64,000 nt of DNA. It comes from Aplectana chamaeleonis (taxonomy: Eukaryota > Nematoda > Chromadorea > Rhabditida > Cosmocercidae). The stretch spans positions 992,001 to 1,056,000 of the forward strand of contig JAPDOI010000195.1 in the NCBI GenBank assembly GCA_029168955.1. Direction: 5' to 3'. Below the pieces are notes generated by a model. The model saw nothing but the letters and a program-made list of their open reading frames with translations. It was not told the DNA's origin and made no database searches. The stretch's first letter is position 1. Each line of letters opens with the position of its first letter. The translations under genes and the position numbers were made by a program. Shown one piece after another: positions 41,899 to 53,744 of the stretch.

Positions 41899-42346
41899 AG
41901 GCAGTGTTCACGATAAATTTAACTTCCGATATCTCCACGGCTTACGGAAGGTCTGGTGCCCTGTATAGCAAAGCATGCCTAAAAAGGACACGAAAGACGC
42001 GTTTTAGAGCAAAAATAGGCCCTCTCTTGTTTACCCTGATTTTTTAGCATGCAGGAATTGACCGCTAGAAGGATGATACCTATCAATGCAATGAAGCGAT
42101 CAGCTCACTTATCAACACTTCCTTGACTTGATCATTCCTGTGATCTGAGTCTTCATTTCTTCATTCCGAGGGAGCGGATCTGGGGCACCAGGCGTGTCTG
42201 GGGCACCAAAACGCTCGTTTGCAGACGTTATTTTGCCGCTCCTGGCTCGTTTTCTACCGTTCTTTCAACACTGGGAGCTTAGGGTCCCAGTCGCCTCTCA
42301 TTTCACTACGGAAAGTCACCGATGTTGATCATCGTGAACGCTGCCT
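41899..42346. mobile_element. Family A TTAA-flanked element A5 (subfamily 3)
   Basis: AGGCAGTGTTCACGATAAAT to CATCGTGAACGCTGCCT, TTAA on both sides (41895-41898 and 42347-42350); 448 bp, the same length as A3 and nearly the same interior. Confidence 0.92.
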
Positions 42347-42479
42347 TTAACGGAAAATGTTTCACACACATCTGTCGAGGAAAAATCAGAACCGACGACT
42401 GATGCTTTTGTCCATCCTGAAAGGGTCTGCAGAGTTGAAGTTGCGGCGTTGCTCGCAGCGACGAACAGCGCTAGGTGAT

Positions 42480-42517
42480 GCGATATCGATTACATTTGAA
42501 CGTCGTGAACGCTGCCT
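42480..42517. mobile_element. Right-end fragment of a family A element
   Basis: CGTCGTGAACGCTGCCT followed by TTAA at 42518-42521; no left end found upstream, where 42351-42480 is unrecognised. Confidence 0.55.
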
Positions 42518-42521
42518 TTAA

Positions 42522-44310
42522 AACATGCTCCTAATATGTCGACATGTATGCCGGTGTAACGTATGGCTATGGCCTCACATGTTCCAAACCTCGCCTTTTC
42601 CGCATTCTTCTGTTCAAATCGTATTTGCCTCACATTTGTGGTGATGCAGCCTGTTGATAGGGAGGTGATTAAAGCCATTCCCTACTTTGCGGCTTCACTA
42701 CACAATGTGCTGAGAAAGCAAGTCAAAGAAATGCGGTTAGCGGGGGAGTTCACTGTGCATTCTGTGCCTACGTCCGTTACCCACTGGGGATGTGCTCCGG
42801 AGTCGCAATTATTCAATGCTCCAAGCAAGGGACGCGGGATGGATCCTTATCTTTCTTCGTAACGTTCATGCATGCTACCCTGGAAAAGATAAAAATCAGC
42901 GTGACTCTGTAGACGTATAAAAACGCCGTCCAACCCGAGGAAGCTGATGGTTTTATAAAGACAGAAATGGATGCCGAGAAACAAATCCTTGGAGGGGAGG
43001 GGGTGGCAGGAAGACCTTACAGGATGAGAGTAGAAGCAGTGGGTTACCTGGCAGTAGGATTGCAGTATGTAGTTTTCTTGGCAGTTGCAGATTTTCGACT
43101 CGTTGGTTGAAGGGAGCGGTTTCCGGTCATTCTTTCCTACGCGTACTTTAGGCGTGGCTACATCAAAGCGCCTATAACTTTCTGACCCTAACTTTACATC
43201 CGTGTTCTAGAGCGAACATTAGGTTGAACAGCCAGTGTCAAGACTTCTACAAATCTTTATAAGAGTGGATAATCGAGAACAGGAAACTAATCTTGCTTTG
43301 CAAACTGGCTTCATGCGTGATTTCCGTTGCGGAAGTAAGTTAACCCCTGTTTTCATGCGATTTTGCCATGTTTATGTGTTTATTTATGCTTTTGCCCGAT
43401 GTGTGTGCACGTATTACTCTCCAGAGGCTTTTGCGCGTTAACTAAGCGGCAGATATGATTATAATACGATGATGTGTTGAGACTGCGAAGAGCTCTTGCA
43501 ATTTTGTTTATGCGCGCTATCGTCCGCCTCTTCGATTGCCATCGATGTCAAAAGCCTTCTTCACTGACGTCATCGCGATAATGATGCTCCACTACTCCAG
43601 AATCCACTCATTCACTGATAACTCGTGTGTAGCCGTAGCGGTAACAATTGGCCGGAGATAGCTGCCATTCTTCGTTCTCGGCACAAACAGCCTCTTGCGA
43701 GTGAAATCACCTCGTTCGAAAAGAAAACGGCAATTTAAGCGAAAAAAAGGAAGTCTAGGAAATGAGAAGCGTGAGCTCCTCTCTAACAGCCCTGTTCTGA
43801 AAAATTCTCTGGATACTCCTATTTTCGTATTTTTCAAAACAAATTCAGAAAGTTCGTGCCTCGGCATTTAGCGTGTTGACGGTTGCATTTGGCACTATTT
43901 CCGCCATCTGCTACGACTACTCTCGCTCTTTTCATGTTCGCGAAATTTTTCACAATTCTATCTAAAAGTCTCTCTCCTTCATGAACAATGAAGTTCTTGG
44001 ATGGATTTGTGGGGATAAGTGCTGAATAATGTGTTTCCAGGTCGTTTATGCAGCGCATTTCGCCTTTTATTCAGAGGCCGTCACAGCTTTATGACAGGAG
44101 CCGTTCAGAGATCGTCCGACTAACGCCATTTTCGTTCCGGACAAACACACTATCCACATCCGTCTGCTACCGTTAATGTCGGCCACTGATTTTTCCATTC
44201 TTCGCTGATTCCTTTTCTAAATGCAAAATATTCTTAGGAGACCAAGAGTTTCCGTTTCAAAACAAAACCCGAAGGGATAAAATTCAATCAGAGTGTTCAC
44301 GATAAATACT
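42522..44310. other. No recognised gene; short open frames only
   Basis: Frames at 42563-42862 (+) and on the reverse strand at 43592-43867 and 43834-44058 look slightly protein-like (for example PYFAASLHNVLRKQVKEMRL and RLFVPRTKNGSYLRPIV) but match nothing I know and are not joined by obvious splice sites. A partial family A tip, GTGTTCACGATAAA, lies at about 44293. Confidence 0.35.
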
Positions 44311-44314
44311 CTAA

Positions 44315-44798
44315 AGGCAGTGTTCACGATAAAAACCATGTCTGATTTTTTGGTGGAGATTGGCAGCTGCGAGGCCTAGCGCAATCCAACGTTGAAAAAA
44401 CTAAGAAAATTGAGCTTGGAACGGTCCCCTACGGCCCCAAAGTTGGACACCCGTCAGCTCGTCACACCCAGATGCACTTTCCACGCCCACCGACGTGAAC
44501 AAATGAATGCTCGAGATTGTGAGATGAGCGATGGTTCCCGATTAATAGCACCGTTCTTCCCTTCATTCTCAACTTCTCTCTTTACTCAGGTCCGCTCGCA
44601 CACATCGGCTGCAAAAGACGGAAGTTACAAGCCTCGGACAACTCGTCCACCATGCTTCCATAGATCAATCTTTGAGGGACCATAACTCCGTTCCAAGAAG
44701 GTCTTGTACGATTCCAAAAACATCATTGGAATCAGCATGGGACCGTCTTCAAGATAGGCGGTAAAGCAGAAAAACGATTCTTATCGTGAACACTGCCT
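44315..44798. mobile_element. Family A element A7 (subfamily 1)
   Basis: AGGCAGTGTTCACGATAAAA to TTATCGTGAACACTGCCT; flanks CTAA (decayed) and TTAA (44799-44802). 484 bp. A second tip-like GTGTTCACGATAAA lies 20-25 bases upstream, suggesting an older tandem or solo end. Confidence 0.9.
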
Positions 44799-44949
44799 TT
44801 AAGCGGAGAAGAGAACTTGAACAGGGCTCAATGCATTTACGCAGAGAGGAGCTGAAAAAGCAAAAGTGCATATATGTAACTGGTAATAAATGACCTGTGC
44901 TGTGTAATAAAATGCGGATGTTTGAGGGGAAGGTTCGATCAGTTCATAT

Positions 44950-45281
44950 TTTTGCGAAGACTAAGATATTTGAGTCGAGTGGGGTCAATTTACTCTCTGT
45001 ATCCTCTGTTTCCGAGTGTGATTTATTTCCATTCATCGCGTGCGTCTGCGCCTACGCTGCGTATCCTTCTCCACACACTTTCTCGCTGTCTCTAACCTCG
45101 CTCCGCACAAGCGCGCGAGGGAACAGAGTAAATCTGCCTCAAAACCAGACGATATTCGCTTTCTCCGTCAAAGATGGAGGCTGAAGGGCGCTACAGTATA
45201 CGAGCTCACACCTTTCTCAGGTGTGATCTCGCCGGAAGTCGGCAGTTTTAACAACCAGGAAATAAGAGAATAGGATATTTA
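44950..45281 (+). repeat. Dispersed repeat family J, copy 1, cut by A8
   Basis: GATATTTGAGTCGAGTGGGG, then GCTACAGTATACGAGCTCAC and GCCGGAAGTCGGCAGTTTT, match 57131-57420. A further piece with CTTTCACCATCTATG and GAAGACCGCTACACTG resumes at 45772-45850, on the far side of A8. Confidence 0.7.
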
Positions 45282-45282
45282 A

Positions 45283-45767
45283 AAGCAGTGTCCACGATAA
45301 AAACCATGTCTGATTTTTTGGTGGAGATCGGCAGCTGCGGGGCCTAGCGCAACCCTAGTGTTGAGAAAACTAAGAAAAATGAGCTTGGAACGGTCCCCTA
45401 CGGCCCCAAAGCTGGACACCCGTCAGCTCGTCACACCTAGATGCACTTTCCACTCCCACCGTCGTTAACAAATGAATGCTCGAGATTGTGAGATGAGCGA
45501 TGATTTTCGATCAATAACCCCCTTCTTCCCTTCATTCTCAACTTCTCTCTTCACTCAGGTCAGCTCGTATACATCGGCTGCAAAAGACGGAAGTTACAAG
45601 CCTCGGACAACTTGTCCACCATGTTTCCTTAGCTCAATCTTTGAGGGACCATAACTCCATTTCCAGAAGGTCTTGTACGATTTCAGAGACATCATTGGAA
45701 TCAGCATGGGGCCGTTTTCAAGATAGGTGGAGAAACCAAAAAACGATTACCTTCGTGAACACTGCCT
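45283..45767. mobile_element. Family A TTAA-flanked element A8 (subfamily 1), inside repeat J
   Basis: AAGCAGTGTCCACGATAAAA to TTCGTGAACACTGCCT with TTAA at 45279-45282 and 45768-45771; 485 bp. Very similar in length and interior to A1 and A7. Confidence 0.9.
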
Positions 45768-46079
45768 TTAAATCCAGCATAGTCGGTTTACGTAGGCTAT
45801 AAACTTTCACCATCTATGTATGATGGACGCTGAAGACCGCTACACTGTACGCGTAAACTTCAATAAAAGTAATTAAAAATAGGTTTTTCAAAAGGTATGT
45901 AACAGTTAAAGTAGCAAATGAGTTATCCGGAAATGACCTGGCTTCAAGAAACTAGACTTTATACTTTTCCGTTTGAATCTTTTCGCACCCCTGGAGAGTG
46001 CCTTTGAAGAAAGTTCACGTGGTGCCATGTTCTCCTGCTATCAGTGCAGAGGTCTTCGGCATTACTCTGAGTCGATTAA

Positions 46080-46320
46080 AGATTGAATATAGGGTGAATT
46101 GACTACCTCGGACTCAAATATCCTACTCTCGTGACTCCTAGTTTTCAAAATTGTCGTCTCTCGCAGTATCACCCTTGAGAAAGGTGTGAGCCCGTATATT
46201 AATGCGGTTTTTCAGCCACCATCTTAGGCGGTGAAAAAGAATACATGCAGTAAATCGACCCGCTCGACTCAAAAATTCTACTCTCGGGACTCATACTTTG
46301 CAAAAATCATTCAGCATTCG
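46080..46320 (-). repeat. Dispersed repeat family J, copy 2 (reverse strand)
   Basis: CTCAAATATCCTACTCTCGT, CTAGTTTTCAAAATTGTCG and GACCCGCTCGACTCAAAAAT are the reverse complement of the J segments at 57131-57420. Confidence 0.7.
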
Positions 46321-46330
46321 GAAGGTAAAC

Positions 46331-47054
46331 TGCTTTTGGACGCTTTTCGCTGAGAATTCATACATATGTCTTGACTAACATTTTTTGAACACCTTCACTA
46401 CAACTTCACCCTAAACTTCCTAATTGAACTCCATCACTCGTAACTCAAACAGCTTTTGAGTTAAATCTCAATGTGCATTCAAATTTCATGTGAAAAGCTG
46501 CTCCTGACGGTTTTTACTCGCACACAGAATAGTCCGGCTGGTCTCCCTCCGAAGGTTAGCCCTCCCCTCCCCTTACAACCCCTCCTTGGCTCAGACCCCC
46601 CCCCCTGTGTGGTCCCACATTCGCGCCGATCTGTAGTGACTAAGGATGTGTGGTTCGTGCTTACAATTAGGCTTAGTCTATTTCGATGGAGAACAACTAT
46701 GAGAGATCCTGTTTTTAGTTTAAACGTATTCCTGTATTTTTGTGGCATTTGAAACATAAGGTACTTCAGATTGCGCACTTGGGTACACTCTAGGTTATAA
46801 GGCAGAGAATACAAGATGTTACGAATATGACTTCAAGCTTTGTGAGCTAAGCTTTCTTTTCAGAGTGTTCTGCTGGTCATTTGTTTTTGTCTTAGGCTGT
46901 AAGTGTAGTATGCAAGGGGGCCTGACTGATTATAACGGTCACCATATACATAATTGGGAAGGCTTATGCTTTCGGTGTAAAGGTTTGTGAGTACTTTTAG
47001 TACTTTCACCTTCAGTCTGCTCTGCCTTCGCGCTGTAATAACATAGGTTAGCAC
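46331..47054. other. No recognised feature
   Basis: Open frames of 93 and 111 codons overlap on opposite strands around a C/T-rich tract at 46535-46625; neither resembles a known family. Confidence 0.4.
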
Positions 47055-47058
47055 TTAA

Positions 47059-47605
47059 AGGTTGTGGTCACGATGAAAAACGTTATAGAAAAAACTACAA
47101 AAATCAGCTTAGATCAAAAACAGCTGAAAAACTATGAAGGTAGAGCGGCGAAAAACTGGCTAGAATTAGAGTTTCTAGGGCCCAAAGAAGCTGTTTCGTG
47201 CACACGTGCACAGCGATGACGAAAAAGATCGCCGTCTCATGCCGAGCAGTCAAAAATCATCGACGTTCAGAGGACGAAATAAATGCAAATTTAACGAATA
47301 AAAACAGTTGAACAATGAAAGCATCACTTCAGTCAATGTTTCTGACTAGATGTGTACATAAATCCAAAGCTTCATTGATTGAATTTCAATTTCGAGCCAG
47401 CTGATGTTCTTGATATAAGAGGTCACCGATGCCGATGATGTGGAGTGGGCTCGTCCACCATCAAAAGACAAGAAAGTTCAGGTTTCAAATTTGGCCCAGA
47501 ACAGTGGTTTTTCGCGATTTTTTCCCAGAGGTCCTATTACTCGAAACCCAGAAAAGGGTTTAGAGAGAAAAAGACGGCAAGCATATTAGAGCGCGACCAC
47601 TGCCT
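47059..47605. mobile_element. Family A TTAA-flanked element A9 (subfamily 2)
   Basis: AGGTTGTGGTCACGATGAAA to GCGCGACCACTGCCT with TTAA at 47055-47058 and 47606-47609; 547 bp. The interior is the reverse complement of A2. The right TTAA is shared with element F. Confidence 0.9.
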
Positions 47606-47609
47606 TTAA

Positions 47610-48961
47610 GAGACCGCGTGTCCACACTGCTCACCCACGGCTGTTTTGCCCCTCGGACCGCGTGTCCACACTGCGCACCCACGCCATAAAACTTTTGATA
47701 CTTTTTATTTTTCTCTGGCGTGGAGCCTTTCTTAATTACGGATAGGTTCCTTGTGATGTAGCCTATTTACACTCACAGTGGTCAAGCATTTTCAGTGTTC
47801 CTAGTAATTTTACAAGCATCTCCGGAAATGGCACTTTTTGAGCTTCAGTGACTGGAAATAAATGGTTCCAAGCTTGGCTAAATCGTTCAAAATTTTGCTG
47901 CATTGACCTCGAGGGTTATTCGAGTTGCTGCACAAGGTTCTGGTTTTTACTTTTCAATTTTCAATGAAATTTCCTTCAACTGCGGTATATTAGCCATTGG
48001 TCAACTTTGTTTAAATTTTCGCTAAATTTCGAGTGGAGGGTAACTTGGGGGGGGAAAGGGGTGAAAACCTAGAAATAGTTCAGTGCTTAAAATTTTACTG
48101 AAATTAAACTACGGGGTATATTTGGAGGCGCTGAACAATGAAGTGGTGTATATTTCACAGTTTTCTAAAGCTTCGCTAGCGTCTGTCGTTCGTCATCCGT
48201 TTGTAAACGTTTCACGTTTTGGTGCGACTTCGCTCACGTGGCCAATGGGGAGGAGGGGGTGCTGATTAGGGATGAGCGGAATAAAAAAGTGAAAATTTGG
48301 AAATCGGTTTTCAGGTTTCGGAACAAAAATTTTTTTTCTCGGGTTTCGGAAATCGGGCGCGAAACGCCTTAAAATGCGCGGAAATGCGGTTTTCGGAACG
48401 CGAAACGCGGAACTCCGCTCATCCCTGGTGCTGATCATGAATCTGATTCCCATTTTTCTGATAAAGTTTCTGTCGGTCGCGTCATACAACTTGGTAGATC
48501 AAAGTATTTGAGTCCGCCGAAAGTTCTACATGACGTTTATTAGGGCATCACAAAGGAGAAGTTCGTTCATTTTTCAAATTTTTAATACTCCGGGTCGGCC
48601 TAGCACGGCTCAATCCTAACCATTAGCTGTAACCTGAAGAAAATTTCAGAAGTCAACAAAGAAACGCTTATTTCGTTACGAGCCCTGTGGATGTAAAGCT
48701 GGAATAACTTCCAAAATGAAAAAAGCAGGTCCGCGGAAAAGCGGTGGTTCATTGCTTAACCACGGCCTCACTCCAGATCTCTTTGGAGCGACATACTCTC
48801 AGGTGGAGTGGAAACGGAATACCGGTTGTTTAAGTAAGAAAGCCTGCTCCGATCAAAATGGTTCCCAGCGGACCGCGTGTCCACACTGCGCACCCACGGA
48901 AACGATTAACCGTGGAGCGCACCGGTCGGCTGTGGAAATCCGCCGTGGAGCTGGCGGTCTC
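47610..48961. mobile_element. TTAA element F
   Basis: GAGACCGCG at the left and a GCGGTCTC right end, flanked by TTAA at 47606-47609 and 48962-48965; 1352 bp. The motif GGACCGCGTGTCCACACTGC followed by GCACCCACG occurs twice at the left (47615 and 47656, the first slightly different) and once near the right at 48872. A small family C element sits at 48267-48427. No transposase recognised. Confidence 0.75.
48267..48427. mobile_element. Small family C hAT-like element, copy C3
   Basis: TAGGGATGAGCGGAAT and ACTCCGCTCATCCCTG are inverted, with identical 8-bp duplications GTGCTGAT at 48259-48266 and 48428-48435. 161 bp of TTTCGGAAATCGG-type repeats. It defines the terminal sequence used to recognise the large C1 and C2 elements. 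Confidence 0.93.
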
Positions 48962-48986
48962 TTAAGTGTTAGAATCTGTAGAGGCC

Positions 48987-49112
48987 CTGCAAGCGGCTTG
49001 TTCATCGAATCCACAGCTCAAAATGCGTAGCTGCCCGCTCATCACTGCGGCGCGCCTTATCGCGGGGATCCACGCTGCCGTGAGTTGTGGATTCGATCAA
49101 CAAGCCCCTGCA
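48987..49112. repeat. Small foldback, about 33-bp arms
   Basis: TGCAAGCGGCTTGTTCATCG plus AATCCACAGCTCA is inverted at 49080-49112. The core TGGATTCGAT also appears in the inner arms of element H. Confidence 0.8.
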
Positions 49113-49674
49113 AGATTTCTCCTTGGGTGCGTATTTACTTTAAAGAGATTCTTTACAACCCGCTCCGGTATGACCTCGTTCAGCTGAGTGCTTGCACCGA
49201 CCCGAAAATAGCCTCCGGTATTCGCTGTGTTCGTGTAGTGTATCGGTGATGCAGCGATCCATCATATATTTACATCCTAACTTATACCTTGCCGTTAATC
49301 ACTTGTTCCAATATGTAGCCGCTTTCACCTCAAGTCGTACTGCTGTTTCTCTGAAGTTGAACTGTAGTTACTAGTTCGAATTGCTTTGTAGGCACATGCC
49401 ACAATACTCATAGTACCTCTCCCAGACTCTGCCTCATTTACATACCTGACTGTTGGGCAAATGAGTATCCATGCAAGTTGAAGTATCAATTTCGTCGACA
49501 GTCAGGTCATGCATATCCTGATTTGTTTATTGCGTTTCTGTGAGTTTTTTTCATTTAGTCTCTTTGATAATTTGACCGACATCTCATAATTCTATTGCCC
49601 TTCTTCGTTTAACTTATAATCTCCTCATTTTTTGCATGCCCGCAAAAAGAGCATATTGATAAATAACTAATAAA

Positions 49675-49723
49675 ATGAATAAATGAATAAATAAATAAAT
49701 AAATAAGTAAATAAATAAAATAA

Positions 49724-49779
<56 letters not shown>

Positions 49780-49855
49780 GTAAATAAATAAATAAATAAA
49801 TAAACAAATAAATAAATGAATAAGGAAATGAAAAATAAATAAATAATCAAACAAA
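49675..49855. repeat. (AAAT)n microsatellite
   Basis: About 45 slightly imperfect AAAT units. The reverse-strand open frames of repeated L-F-I-Y here are translation of the microsatellite, not a gene. The stretch before it (49116-49674) is unrecognised. Confidence 0.97.
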
Positions 49856-50065
49856 TAAGTTATTGCAAGGTGGTCGAGCTGACACAAAAGTTGAGCATCA
49901 GTCACGACTTGATTCTGCATCGCATAGCTTTGCGGGTGAGAGTGCTATTAATTCGCGTACACGTAAGGGTAACGCTATCGCCCGGAAAGCGATGCGGTGC
50001 AGGTTCGAGCCAGCATGACCCCTAAGTTTTGTGTTCAACTCCGGTATATTACAATAGAGAATACA

Positions 50066-50296
50066 GTTGACCGCAATGTTAATAGGACATGGTGCGGTTG
50101 CGGACTCGCACTAAAACTACGGTAGAATCTGGCACTTTGCCAGATTTCGTCATCGATCAGCGCCACAGCTGATATTCTCGTGAGCAGAGACGACGGTTGG
50201 CGCCGATCGATGACGAAATCTGGCAAAGTGCCAGATTCTACCGTAATTTAGTGCGAGTCCGCAACCGCACCATGTCCTATTAACATTGCGGTCAAC
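50066..50296. repeat. Near-perfect palindrome, 100-bp arms
   Basis: GTTGACCGCAATGTTAATAG to ATCGATCAGCGCCA is inverted at 50198-50296 with few mismatches and one 1-base indel; spacer about 32 bp. It contains CTGGCACTTTGCCAG, itself a 15-base palindrome with a central T, in both arms. No recognised target duplication. Confidence 0.92.
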
Positions 50297-51796
50297 TATA
50301 TTTGGTAGAACATTACAGTTCACCCCGTAGCAGTCATAATAGTTTTCTTCTCATGCTTTGTACTTTGTTCTATTAATCTGATAAGTTCCAAGAACAATAC
50401 TTGCTTTAGCGGAGACTTACTAGGGACTGTTTTATCCACACCCTGTCGGTTTGGAAAACCATGTTTTTGTTGTTGTAGATGCGTGAGAGTCCATAAATAA
50501 TCCGTGCTCCAACTATCCTAATTATCTAAGAAATAAAAAAGAGTACTACTTCGCCAAAAGGTAAGGGTAATTTTCAGCGTTCACATAAGTTTTCTCAGAT
50601 TTGGCAAATTGGAGATTCATTTGTCGTTATTTTGAAGGTTAGTGTGGCTTACGATAGGCAATATGGCTGGTTTTTAACTAACCTTACCTACCTTACTAAA
50701 ATCGACGAATGAACCTCAAATTCGAGTCCGGCGTCTCAAATACATTTTACCCACAGCGAAGTTTTGAGCCAACGCTGAGAATTCGACCAGACTACCGTAA
50801 ACTCACAGTTATGTACCAACCGTAATCTAAGGAAAATCGATAAACTGATCACAGATTTGTGTTAGGCAGCCCAAGTAACACCTATGGAGAACTCATAGGA
50901 CAATTTTATTGGAGCATTCTGGAAATCGCCAAAGGTCGCGTTTAGCCAGCAAATTTTCCCCCAGCTTTTGACCAAATCAGCCGAACTCTGTAGAAAATCG
51001 ACGAATGTTTGTAATCAGCGCCCGAAAAACACCTAGAATAAAGTTTTGAGCTAAATCTGGACCAAGTTCTCTGAAACCCCTAAAATTACCTTTCTGGTAT
51101 CTCTTTTGTCATCGCGAAGCTATGTATGAATATGCCCCTTCTGAAAATTTTCCGGAAAGCTCTAGGGCAGTGAAGAAATTTTTCGAAGATGGATTATTTG
51201 TACACCGGACTATATCTACACCATACAGAACATGGTTTTCTAAAGCGTCTGGGTGGATGTAAAACAAACCCTAGTTGATAATAATCTCTACAGTTGGGAT
51301 TTTGCATTAAATAGACCATGCATTTTAACAGAAAACTAAATTCTTGCGATTTAATTAGAACGGAAATATTATAGCAACTTCGAGACGAAATTATCTTTCC
51401 TCCAGCTGATCTCATGTTCTCCCATTCAGCATTTTCCTCACTTCAGAGGCAGGGATGTGTACATAGTTGCGACTCAGTGTGTTATTTTCACGCGAGATAG
51501 AACGCTTCCTCTCCTATTCAAGAACTAATCGGTCCAGTGGGATATGTTGCTCCGTATTCGTTCAATCCTCACCTTGTTTGTCTTATCTTCATGTTCAAAA
51601 ATGCAAAAACCTTTTTTTATGTGGAGACTTCTGAGGCTGCATAAGAGAGAGTTTTTCCAAAATGAGAAAAGCTGTCTCTGGTTGCTAGCGTGGCTTAAGT
51701 GCTAAAGTTGGCAATTGGCAAAAAACACTTCACAACGCTGGATATTTTTAGCCAGAGGATCAGTAAAGTCCTCACTTAGCTGCTGTATCTGCTTCA
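50297..51796. other. No recognised feature
   Basis: AT-rich sequence with open frames under 75 codons and no inverted repeats or motifs that I could identify. Confidence 0.45.
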
Positions 51797-52165
51797 TTTC
51801 AAGGCAGCATACACGCTCAGAAACAGTATCGATTTTTGAACTTAATCGGATGGTTTGGATGTGGTAGTAGGGGAAACTAACGAAAGAACAGACGAAAACT
51901 GCATGCAGAGAAAGGATCAACGGGTTGCTCCTGTTATGAAGTGAAAAAGGACGAGTTACACCGCAGCATGCGCGCTCGGTCGAAATAGCGGAGCTAGCGG
52001 TAAAATGGTTGTGAAAGCGAGGCTCATAGGTTTCCAAGGCATGCACGTTTACGTCGTTGAAAGCTTAAAAAGCCAGCTAAAGTGATTGTAATCGAACAAT
52101 CTCAATCTGGACGAGTTTGTATTGGAGTGTGGAGTCTGCAAAGCTTATGGACCTCTGTAAAAATC
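51797..52165. mobile_element. Family G-related element, copy 4, right end missing
   Basis: Starts AAGGCAGCATACACGCTC and shares GTATCGAT, GGGAAACTAACGAAAGAAC and GACGAGTTTGTATTGG with 41421-41721. A second internal tip-like stretch, GCAGCATGCGCGCTCGG, lies at about 51964. Confidence 0.6.
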
Positions 52166-52713
52166 GTAATTCTCACGACTTATGGCCAGGGCTGGGCACA
52201 CGTCCCGGCATACCGAGTCTGAATATGCACCCCCCTTAGCTCGGTAATTTTTAGGCACCCCCTATGGGGAATCGAAATTGGCTGTTTTCGGAAAAGTTGA
52301 GCAAAACAGCCAGGATTTTGACTTTCTGATTTTGATAAACAAGAATTTAAAAAAAGCACTGAATATAGAAAATTCCGACAATGTCAACAAAAAAGGTAGT
52401 GTAATTTTTAAACTTCAAAACAATCTCATGAGGAAATTTTGTTAGTAAGACGGTAAGTTATGACGAGAGATAAAACAATTTTCATTACAAAACAATTGAA
52501 CAATTACAAACAACAAAACTACTACTATTGCGATAATTAATGTTTACTGTCGAATGTTTTCATAAATCTAGGAAAGATTAGTTAATGTGTTTGGTTGTTC
52601 TGATGTGGTAATCAGAACTATTTTTTTTGTGTTGTGAAACAATGCTAGGATTCATGTGATGCGGGAGTGGAAAACAAGAGTTTTACCCTCCTAGAATGCC
52701 GCAATCCCTTAGA

Positions 52714-52845
52714 CCTCTTTCAGAGTTCGATCGCCGCGCGACGCGATGGGATAATAATCATGAGCATCGAGCGAGATCGCGTCGCACGTCGACCTGTATT
52801 CAAAACATGCCATCGCGTCGCACAGCGATCGCACTCTGAAAGAGG
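52714..52845. mobile_element. 132-bp inverted-repeat element with 7-bp target duplication
   Basis: CCTCTTTCAGAGTTCGATCG and its partner CGATCGCACTCTGAAAGAGG are inverted, continuing through CGCGACGCGATGG. CCTTAGA flanks both sides (52707-52713 and 52846-52852). Non-coding. The 500 bases before it show nothing recognised. Confidence 0.88.
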
Positions 52846-52857
52846 CCTTAGAGAATC

Positions 52858-53208
52858 GGCTTGCCGTGCGATACGGTGTTTGTACGCAGCTACAGAGCGC
52901 ACACGGGAGTGGACGCGCACACAATATTAATAAAAAATGCATTTTATTACAGAACGGGGAGGAGAAAAGGATTGAAACTGAAGGAAATGGAAGATGGTAA
53001 AGGTAGTCTATTCTGGATGTACCAATTTTAGAAATTTAATGTAAATAAAAAAAGTTAGAGCGAGTGTAAATATTTAGCCGTGACAAGGTTCATTCAAACG
53101 AACCGCCCCGTTCTGTAATAAAATGCATTTTTTAATTAATATTGTGTGCGCGTCCACTCCAGTGCGCGCTGTGTAGCTGCGGACAAACACCATATCGCAC
53201 GGCCAGCC
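52858..53208. mobile_element. Foldback K, about 100-bp arms
   Basis: GGCTTGCCGTGCGATACGGT and its partner ACCATATCGCACGGCCAGCC are inverted, through GCGCGTCCACTCC and AATAAAATGCATTTT to CCCCGTTCTG. The spacer is about 130 bp. It starts 5 bases after the target duplication of the previous element. Confidence 0.85.
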
Positions 53209-53551
53209 TAGTCTATAAGAGATTACAGCATTCAAGGTGGATAAAAGTCGGGTTTTTATGTACAGGGTACTTCTCAATGAGGACGACACGGTCATTCGCT
53301 TCTCTCATAGGAACTTGCAATCTTCAATTTTTACAGTTGGCACTCTTCATAAGTCACATTCTCATGAAATACAATCTATTAACTAGTTGTGATACTGACT
53401 GTGCTATCTGTGCTTTTAAGCTGTCGAAATAAAGCCTAGCCTGCTCGGATGAGTCCGGGCGGAGTAAGCAGCGGAGCGGTCGGTCATGGCAAAATATAAC
53501 AGTGGTAAGGAGATTTTGACATGATAAGCCCGATAAGCCTTGCTTCGACCA

Positions 53552-53718
53552 GGGGTGCGTTCCAATAAGATTTCCATGGGAGGAAAATGGGTCTGATAAG
53601 ATATAACGAATGATAATCTAACAGATAGGCTCATTCCTTGCGGTCTCTCAATCTATCATTGGTCGGCTCTTATCTGATTCAATTTTCCTCCCGTGGAAAT
53701 CTTCTTGGAACGCACCCC
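53552..53718. mobile_element. Inverted-repeat element with GGGGTGCGTTCC ends
   Basis: GGGGTGCGTTCCAATAAGAT and its partner are inverted for about 50 bp, including TTTTCCTCCC; 167 bp. Target duplication unclear. Confidence 0.85.
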
Positions 53719-53744
53719 AGCTCAAAATGAGCAACATAAGCTAC

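Noticed and set aside
49609..49920. Long reverse-strand open frame of repeated L-F-I-Y residues
   Set aside because: It is the translation of an (AAAT)n microsatellite.
49950..50025. tRNA-like segment with GGTTCGAGCC and an ATCGC/GCGAT stem
   Set aside because: The T arm does not close, the base before the would-be anticodon is C rather than T, and no acceptor stem pairs.
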